Both the position numbers and the translations under genes were made by a program. This document shows positions 57,333-64,000 of a DNA stretch of 64,000 nucleotides, in pieces. The DNA lies in NCBI RefSeq assembly GCF_029227915.1, contig NC_079879.1, positions 9,300,001 to 9,364,000 on the forward strand, read 5' to 3'. Every line of letters starts with the position of its first letter. The first letter of the stretch is position 1. Source of the stretch: Hydractinia symbiolongicarpus (Eukaryota; Cnidaria; Hydrozoa; Anthoathecata; Hydractiniidae). Below the pieces are notes generated by a model that saw only the letters and a program-made list of their open reading frames with translations, was not told the origin of the DNA and ran no database searches.

Positions 57333-57556
57333 TCATATGAGATTGTTAACCATATATGTCTTGTTCAAAACACTCTGCTGCAATGCGATGATTAAGAAGT
57401 ATATTTCGTTATGTTTGAACACGATACACAACATAATTCGGTGTAATAGAGAAAACAAGCAAAATTAAAGCATCAGGAGCTGTTCATCCAAGTGAACGGG
57501 GTCAATTTAATCGATACAGAAATATATGTTCACTTTCCTATCACTGATTCTTGTAA

Positions 57557-57628
57557 TGCCGTGACCAGGATTCAAACCTGGGTTATTGCGGCCACAACGC
57601 AATGTACTAACCACTATACGATCACGGC
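57557..57628 (-). tRNA. tRNA-His: tRNA-His (GUG), form A variant
   Basis: C56 to T in the B box is the only change. Confidence 0.8.
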
Positions 57629-57849
57629 TGATATAAGATTGTTTACCATATATGTCTTGTTCAAAACACTCTGCTGCAATGCGATGATTAAGAAGTATAT
57701 TTCGTTATGTTTGAAGTCGATACGCAACATAATTCGGTTATTTAAAAAGAATAAACAAAATGAATGCATAGGACTGTTTTCTCTATGGAACGGAGACAAT
57801 TTAATCGATACAGAAGTACACGTTAACTTCCTATCACAGATTCTTCTAA

Positions 57850-57921
57850 TGAAATGACCAGGACTCGAACCTGGGTTATTGCGGCCACAACGCAATGTAC
57901 TAACCACTATACGATCACGGT
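57850..57921 (-). tRNA. tRNA-His-like (GUG), form B with A1
   Basis: Copy of 56969. Confidence 0.62.
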
Positions 57922-58141
57922 GATGTGAGATTGTTATCTGTATATGTCTTGTTCAAACCACTGAGCTGCAATGCGTTGATTAAGAAATGTATTACGTTAT
58001 GTTTAAAGTCGATACACAACATAATTCGGTTATTTAAAAAGAATAAACAAAATGAATGCATAGGACTGTTTTCTCTATGGAACGGAGACAATTTAATCGA
58101 TACAGAAGTACACGTTAACTTCCTATCACAGATTCTTCTAA

Positions 58142-58213
58142 AGAAATGACCAGGACTCGCACCTGGGTTATTGCGGCCACAACGCAACATACTAATCACT
58201 ATACGATCACGGC
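58142..58213 (-). tRNA. tRNA-His-like (GUG), form B, T73
   Basis: As 57261, with discriminator A73 to T. Confidence 0.54.
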
Positions 58214-58435
58214 TCATATGAGATTGTTAACCATATATGTCTTGTTCAAAACACTCTGCTGCAATGCGATGATTAAGAAGTATATTTCGTTATGTTTGAA
58301 GTCGATACACAACATAATTCGGTTATTTAAAAAGAATAAACAAAATGAATTAATAGGATTGTTTTGTCTAGCGAAAAGAGACATTTTAATCAATACAGAA
58401 ATATATGTTCACTTTGCTATCACTGACTCTTGTAA

Positions 58436-58507
58436 TGCCGTGACCAGGATTCGAACCTGGGTTATTGCGGCCACAACGCAATGTACTAACCACTATACGA
58501 TCACGGC
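58436..58507 (-). tRNA. tRNA-His: tRNA-His (GUG), form A, consensus copy
   Basis: Matches the consensus at every base. Confidence 0.95.
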
Positions 58508-58728
58508 TGATATAAGATTGTTTACCATATATGTCCTGTTCAAAACACTCTGCTGCAATGCGATGATTAAGAAGTATATTTCGTTATGTTTGAAGTCGAT
58601 ACGCAACATAATTCCGTTATTTAAAAAGAATAATCAAAATGAATGCATAGGACTGTTTTCTCTATGGAACGGAGACAATTTAATCGATACAGAAGTACAC
58701 GTAAACTTCCTATCACAGATTCTTCTAA

Positions 58729-58800
58729 TGAAATGACCAGGACTCGAACCTGGGTTATTGCGGCCACAACGCAATGTACTAACCACTATACGATCACGGT
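58729..58800 (-). tRNA. tRNA-His-like (GUG), form B with A1
   Basis: A59 to G. Confidence 0.62.
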
Positions 58801-59023
58801 GATGTGAGATTGTTATCTGTATATGTCTAGTTCAAAGCACTGAGCTGCAATGCGTTGATTAAGAAATGTATTACGTTATGTTTAAAGTCGATACACAACA
58901 TAATTCGGTGTAATAGAGAAAACAAGCAAAATTAAAGCATCATGAGCTGTTCATCCAAGTGAACGGGGTCAATTTAATCGATACAGAAATATATGTTCAC
59001 TTTCCTATCACTGATTCTTGTAA

Positions 59024-59095
59024 TGCCGTGACCAGGATTCGAACCTGGGTTATTGCGGCCACAAGGCAATGTACTAACCACTATACGATCACGGC
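59024..59095 (-). tRNA. tRNA-His: tRNA-His (GUG), form A variant
   Basis: G31 to C only (C31.C39). Confidence 0.83.
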
Positions 59096-59316
59096 TGATA
59101 TAAGATTGTTTACCATATATGTCTTGTTCAAAACACTCTGCTGCAATGCGATGATTAAGAAGTATATTTCGTTATGTTTGAAGTCGATACGCAACATAAT
59201 TCGGTTATTTAAAAAGAATAAACAAATTGAATGCATAGGACTATTTTCTCTCTGGAACGGAGACAATTTAATCGATACAGAAGTACACGTTAACTTCCTA
59301 TCACAGATTCTTCTAA

Positions 59317-59388
59317 TGAAATGACCAGGACTCGAACCTGGGTTATTGCGGCCACAACGCAATGTACTAACCACTATACGATCACGGT
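59317..59388 (-). tRNA. tRNA-His-like (GUG), form B with A1
   Basis: A59 to G. Confidence 0.62.
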
Positions 59389-59611
59389 GATGTGAGATTG
59401 TTATCTGTATATGTCTTGTTCAAAGCACTGAGCTGCAATGCGTTGATTAAGAAATGTATTACGTTATGTTTAAAGTCGATACACAACATAATTCGGTGTA
59501 TTAGAGAAAACAAGCAAAATTAAAGCATCAGGAGCTGTTCATCCAAGTGAACGGGGTCAATTTAATCGATACAGAAATATATTTTCACTTTCCTATCACT
59601 GATTCTTGTAA

Positions 59612-59683
59612 TGCCGTGACCAGGATTCGAACCTGGGTTATTGCGGCCACAACGCAATGTACTAACCACTATACGATCACGGC
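59612..59683 (-). tRNA. tRNA-His: tRNA-His (GUG), form A, consensus copy
   Basis: Matches the consensus at every base. Confidence 0.95.
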
Positions 59684-59904
59684 TGATATAAGATTGTTTA
59701 CCATATATGTCTTGTTCAAAACACTCTGCTGCAATGCGATGATTAAGAAGTATATTTCGTTATGTTTGTAGTCGATACGCAACATAATTCGGTTATTTAA
59801 AAAGAATAAACAAAATGAATGCATAGGACTGTTTTCTCTATGGAACGGAGACAATTTAATCGATACAGAAGTACACGTTAACTTCCTATCACAGATTCTT
59901 CTAA

Positions 59905-59976
59905 TGAAATGACCAGGACTCGAACCTGGGTTATTGCGGCCACAACGCAATGTACTAACCACTATACGATCACGGT
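59905..59976 (-). tRNA. tRNA-His-like (GUG), form B with A1
   Basis: A59 to G. Confidence 0.62.
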
Positions 59977-60199
59977 GATGTGAGATTGTTATCTGTATAT
60001 GTCTTGTTCAAACCACTGAGCTGCAATGCGTTGATTAAGCAATGTATTACGTTATGTTTGAAGTCGATACACAACAAAATTCGGTGTAATAGAGAAAACA
60101 AGCAAAATTAAAGCATCAGGAGCTGTTCATCCAAGCGAACGGGGTCAATTTAATCGATACAGAAATATATGTTCACTTTCCTAACACTGATTCTTGTAA

Positions 60200-60271
60200 T
60201 GCCGTGACCAGGATTCGAACCTGGGTTATTGCGGCCACAACGCAATGTACTAACCACTATACGCTCACGGC
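60200..60271 (-). tRNA. tRNA-His: tRNA-His (GUG), form A variant
   Basis: T8 to G; T8 is near-invariant and begins the A box. Confidence 0.8.
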
Positions 60272-60492
60272 TGATATAAGATTGGTAACCATATATGTGT
60301 TGTTCAAAACACTCTGCTACAATGCGATGATTAAGAAGTATATTTCGATATGTTTGAAGTCGATACACAACATAATTCGGTTATTTAAAAAGAATAAACA
60401 AAATGAATGCATAGGACTGTTTTCTCTATGGAACGGAGACAATTTAATCGATACAGAAGTACACGTTAACTTCCTATCACAGATTCTTCTAA

Positions 60493-60564
60493 TGAAATGA
60501 CCAGGACTCGCACCTGGGTTATTGCGGCCACAACGCAATGTACTAACCACTATACGATCACGGT
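60493..60564 (-). tRNA. tRNA-His-like (GUG), form B with A1
   Basis: T55 to G in the B box. Confidence 0.55.
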
Positions 60565-60786
60565 GATGTGAGATTGTTATCTGTATATGTCTAGTTCAAA
60601 GCACTGAGCTGCAATGCGTTGATTAAAAATGTATTACGTTATGTTTAAAGTCGATACACAACATAATTTGGTGTAATAGAGAAAACAAGCAAAATTAAAG
60701 CATCATGAGCTGTTCATCCAAGTGAACGGGGTCAATTTAATCAATACAGAAATATATGTTCACTTTCCTATCACTGATTCTTGTAA

Positions 60787-60858
60787 TGCCGTGACCAGGA
60801 TTCGAACCTGGGTTATTGCGGCCACAACGCAATGTACTAACCACTATACGATCACGGC
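60787..60858 (-). tRNA. tRNA-His: tRNA-His (GUG), form A, consensus copy
   Basis: Matches the consensus at every base. Confidence 0.95.
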
Positions 60859-61079
60859 TGATATAAGATTGTTTACCATATATGTGTTGTTCAAAACACT
60901 CTGCTGCAATGCGATGATTAAGAAGTATATTTCGTTATGTTTGAAGTCGATACGCAACATAATTCGGTTATTTAAAAAGAATAAACAAAATGAATGCATA
61001 GGACTGTTTTCTCTATGGAACGGAGACAATGTAATCGATACAGAAGTACACGTTAACTTCCTATCACAGATTCTTCTAA

Positions 61080-61151
61080 TGAAATGACCAGGACTCGAAC
61101 CTGGGTTATTGCGGCCACAACGCATTGTACTAACCACTATACGATCACGGT
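61080..61151 (-). tRNA. tRNA-His-like (GUG), form B with A1
   Basis: A59 to G; T27 to A. Confidence 0.6.
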
Positions 61152-61374
61152 GATGTGAGATTGTTATCTGTATATGTCTTGTTCAAACCACTGAGCTGCA
61201 ATGCGTTGATTAAGAAATGTATTACGTTATGTTTGAAGTCGATACACAACAAAATTCGGTGTAATAGAGAAAACAAGCAAAATTAAAGCATCAGGAGCTG
61301 TTCATCCAAGCGAACGGGGTCAATTTAATCGATACAGAAATATATGTTCACTTTCCTATCACTGATTCTTGTAA

Positions 61375-61446
61375 TGCCGTGACCAGGATTCGAACCTGGG
61401 TTATTGCGGCCACAACGCAATGTACAAACCACTATACGCTCACGGC
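61375..61446 (-). tRNA. tRNA-His: tRNA-His (GUG), form A variant
   Basis: T8 to G and A21 to T. Confidence 0.76.
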
Positions 61447-61667
61447 TGATATAAGACTGTTAACCATATATGTGTTGTTTAAAACACTCTGCTGCAATGC
61501 GATGATTAAGAAGTATATTTCGATATGTTTGAAGTCGATACACAACATAATTCGGTTATTTAAAAAGAATAAACAAAATGAATGCATAGGACTGTTTTCT
61601 CTATGGAACGGAGACAATTTAATCGATACAGAAGTACACGTTAACTTCCTATCACAGCTTCTTCTAA

Positions 61668-61739
61668 TGAAATGACCAGGACTCTAACCTGGGTTATTGC
61701 GGCCACAACGCAACATACTAACCACTATACGATCTCGGC
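61668..61739 (-). tRNA. tRNA-His-like (GUG), form B
   Basis: C56 to A, T5 to A, A26 to G, C25 to T. Confidence 0.55.
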
Positions 61740-61961
61740 TCATATGAGATTGTTAACCATATATGTCTTGTTCAAAACACTCTGCTGCAATGCGATGATT
61801 AAGAAGTATATTTCGTTATGTTTGAAGTCGATACACAACATAATTCGGTTATTTAAAAAGAATAAACAAAATGAATGCATAGGACTGTTTTGTCTAGCGA
61901 ACAGAGACATTTTAATCGATACAGAAATATATGTTCACTTTGCTATCACTGACTCTTGCAA

Positions 61962-62033
61962 TGCCGTGACCAGGATTCGAACCTGGGTTATTGCGGCCAC
62001 AACGCAATGTACTAACCACTATACGATCACGGC
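61962..62033 (-). tRNA. tRNA-His: tRNA-His (GUG), form A, consensus copy
   Basis: Matches the consensus at every base. Confidence 0.95.
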
Positions 62034-62254
62034 TGATATAAGATTGTTAACCATATATGTCTTGTTCAAAACACTCTGCTGCAATGCGATGATTAAGAAG
62101 TATATTTCGTTATGTTTGAAGTCGATACACAACATAATTCGGTTATTTAAAAAGAAAAAACAAAATGAAGGCATCGGACTGTTTTCTCTATCGAACGAAG
62201 TCAATTTAATCGATACAGAAGTACACGTTAACTTCCTATCACAGATTCTTCCAA

Positions 62255-62326
62255 TGAAATGACCAGGATTCGAACCTGGGTTATTGCGGCCACAACGCAA
62301 TGTACTAACCATTATACGATCACGGC
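62255..62326 (-). tRNA. tRNA-His-like (GUG), form B
   Basis: One D-loop change (ccattat). Confidence 0.68.
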
Positions 62327-62550
62327 TGATGTGAGATTGTTATCTATATATGTCTTGTTCAAAACACTGTGCTGCAATGCGTTGATTAAGAAATGTATTA
62401 CGTTATGTTTGAAGTCGATACACAACATAATTCGGTGTAATAGAGAAAACAAGCAAAATTAAAACATCAGGAGCTGCTCATCCAAGCAAACGGGGTCAAT
62501 TTAATCGATACAGAAATATATGTTCACTTTCCTATCACTGACTCTTGTAA

Positions 62551-62622
62551 TACCGTGACCAGGATTCGAACCTGGGTTATTGCGGCCACAACGCAATGTA
62601 CTAACCACTATACGATCACGGC
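62551..62622 (-). tRNA. tRNA-His: tRNA-His (GUG), form A variant
   Basis: C72 to T only (G1.U72). Confidence 0.85.
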
Positions 62623-62840
62623 TTATGTTAGATTGACTATACATGCCTTGTTCAAAACACCCTGCTGCAAGGCGATGATTAAGAAGTATATTACGTTATG
62701 TTTGAAGCCGATACACAACATAATTTGGCGATATAAAGAAAATAACAAAATTAATTCATAGGACTGTTTTCTCTAGCGAACGGAGATATTTTATTCGATA
62801 CAGAAATATATGTTCACTTTCCTATCACTGATTCTTGTAA

Positions 62841-62912
62841 TGCCGTGACCAGGATTCGAACCTGGGTTATTGCAGCCACAACGCAAGGTACTAACCACTA
62901 TACGATCACGGC
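62841..62912 (-). tRNA. tRNA-His: tRNA-His (GUG), form A variant
   Basis: C39 to T and A26 to C. Confidence 0.83.
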
Positions 62913-63133
62913 TCATATGAGATTGTTAACCATATATGTCTTGTTCAAAACACTCTGCTGCAATGCGATGATTAAGAAGAAAATTTCGTTATGTTTGAAG
63001 CCGATACACAACATAATTCGGTTATATAAAGAAAATAAACAAAATAAATGCATAGGACTGTTTTCTCTAGCGAACGGAGACAATTTAATTGATACAGAAG
63101 TACACGTTAACTTCCTATCACAGATTCTGCTAA

Positions 63134-63205
63134 TGAAATGACCAGGATGCGAACCTGGGTTATTGCGGCCACAACGCAATGTACTAACAACTATACGATC
63201 ACGGC
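63134..63205 (-). tRNA. tRNA-His-like (GUG), form B
   Basis: A58 to C and one D-loop change. Confidence 0.6.
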
Positions 63206-63426
63206 TGATATAAGATTGTTAACCATATATGTCTTGTTCAAAACACTCTGCTGCAATGCGATGATTAAGAAGTATATTTTGTTATGTTTGAAGTCGCTAC
63301 ACAACATTATTCGGTGATATAAAGAGAATAACAAAATGAATTCATAGGACTGTTTTCTCTAGCGAACGGAGATATTTTAATCGATACAGAAATATCTGTT
63401 CACTTTCTTATCCCTGATTCTTGTAA

Positions 63427-63498
63427 TGCCGTGACCAGGATTCGAACCTGGGTTATTGCAGCCACAACGCAAGGTACTAACCACTATACGATCACGGC
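63427..63498 (-). tRNA. tRNA-His: tRNA-His (GUG), form A variant
   Basis: C39 to T and A26 to C. Confidence 0.83.
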
Positions 63499-63720
63499 TC
63501 ATATGAGATTGTTAACCATATATGTCTTGTTCAAAACACTCTGCTGCAATGCGATGATTAAGAAGTAAATTTCGTTATGTTTGAAGTCAATACACAACAT
63601 AATTCGGTTATATAAAGAAAATAAACAAAATAAATGCATAGGACTGTTTTCTCTAGCGAACGGAGACAATTTAATTGATACAGAAGTACATGTTCACTAT
63701 CCTATCACTGATTCTTGTAA

Positions 63721-63792
63721 TGCCGTGACCAGGATTCGAACCTGGGTTATTGCGGCCACAACGCAATGTACTAACCACTATACGATCACGGC
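63721..63792 (-). tRNA. tRNA-His: tRNA-His (GUG), form A, consensus copy
   Basis: Matches the consensus at every base; last tRNA in the window. Confidence 0.95.
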
Positions 63793-64000
63793 TGATATAA
63801 GGTTGTTAACCATATATGTCTTGTTCAAAACACTCTGCCGCAATGCGTTGATTAAGAAGTATATTTCGTTATGTTTTAAGTCGATACACAACATAATTCG
63901 GTGTAATAGAGAAAACAAGCAAAATTAAAGCATCAGGAGCTGCTCATCCAAGTGAACGGGGTCAATTTAATCGATACAGAAATATATGTTCACTTTCCTA

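Larger units (their letters stand above)
48446..61446. repeat. 588-bp dimer array: intact form A alternating with form B + A1
   Basis: From 48446 the order B+A1, A, B+A1, A repeats with a period of 586-590 bp. Form A members are mostly perfect consensus copies, and B members carry both an unpaired 3' acceptor strand and A1. The pattern is interrupted by a block at 54034-55793 and by extra B units at 51976, 57261 and 58142. The blocks 56969-57557 and 57850-58436 are themselves an 881-bp repeat. Confidence 0.85.
1..64000 (-). repeat. Tandem array of ~294-bp tRNA-His monomers, filling the window
   Basis: About 218 head-to-tail monomers, all in the same orientation, each with one tRNA-His(GUG) on the minus strand and about 222 bp of spacer. 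The array runs off both edges: bases 1-91 are the spacer end of a cut monomer and 63793-64000 are spacer. Three spacer families recur: one with the plus-strand words gagctgttcatccaag, one with aataaacaaaatgaatgc, one with gatataaagaaaat. They are homologous over most of their length. Steps between tRNA starts are mostly 290-298 bp; shorter steps go with deletions. Stretches between tRNAs hold only this spacer. A eukaryotic nuclear origin is inferred from the tRNA type and Pol III-style internal boxes. The array could be under-or over-collapsed if the source is an assembly. Confidence 0.97.

Noticed and set aside
1-64000. CRISPR array
   Set aside because: The repeat covers the whole monomer, with no short repeat and unique spacer pattern, and there are no cas genes.
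1-64000. tRNA-derived SINE insertions
   Set aside because: Units are strictly tandem, with no A-rich tail, target-site duplication or unrelated DNA between them.
1-64000. Organellar or bacterial tRNA cluster
   Set aside because: The acceptor, A73 without encoded G-1 or CCA, and the canonical A and B boxes fit a eukaryotic nuclear tRNA-His; there is only one isoacceptor.

Overview
The whole 64 kb window is one tandem array. A monomer of about 294 bp repeats roughly 218 times. Each monomer carries a eukaryotic nuclear-type tRNA-His (anticodon GUG) on the minus strand, followed by about 222 bp of AT-rich spacer. I place 220 tRNA-derived loci: 211 full length (72 nt, one of 74 nt), four minihelix-like deletion forms of 35 bp, two truncated copies, and three units where all or half of the tRNA is deleted. 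I find no credible protein gene, rRNA, transposase or CRISPR. The tRNA has acceptor strands GCCGTGA/TCACGGC, discriminator A73, A box TCGTATAGTGG, anticodon loop TTGTGGC and B box GGTTCGAATCC. That points to an animal nuclear genome, probably an invertebrate; the exact lineage cannot be told from this window.

Terms used in the entries (tRNA numbering, minus strand). Form A: both acceptor strands intact; 26 copies match the consensus at all 72 bases. Form B: C69, G70 and G71 are all T, so pairs 2-71 and 3-70 are lost and 4-69 becomes G.U. Form C: bases 66-73 read TCTTCTCA, and A51 is T. 'A1': the first base, G1, is replaced by A through loss of one base at the tRNA/5'-flank border (about 46 copies). 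Almost every copy keeps A box, anticodon and B box. Point changes that hit them are noted per copy.

Layout. 1-18.4 kb: mixed older monomers with a near-perfect 2029-bp duplication (about 1.0-5.1 kb), four 35-bp mini-tRNA units and two truncated tRNAs. 18.7-30.6 kb: form C family, with 881-, 586- and 1468-bp higher-order periods; a patch at 22.5-23.0 kb has lost the tRNA in successive units. 32.4-41.1 kb: an eight-monomer higher-order repeat (2340 bp) in four copies, the second lacking two monomers. 41.4-48.2 kb: mixed units, including a three-monomer (882 bp) repeat. 48.4-61.4 kb: a mostly regular 588-bp dimer alternating a good form A copy with a form B + A1 copy. 61.7-64 kb: mixed units.

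All tRNAs point the same way. No T4 terminator follows the mature 3' ends: in sampled units the first T run on the minus strand is about 90-100 nt downstream. A TATATA-like element sits at about -25 to -20. The array therefore looks like a tRNA-gene satellite evolving by unequal crossover, in which intact copies are kept among many copies whose acceptor stem cannot pair fully. Open reading frames over the units are translations of the tRNA and its complement; they stay open because 294 is 3 x 98.
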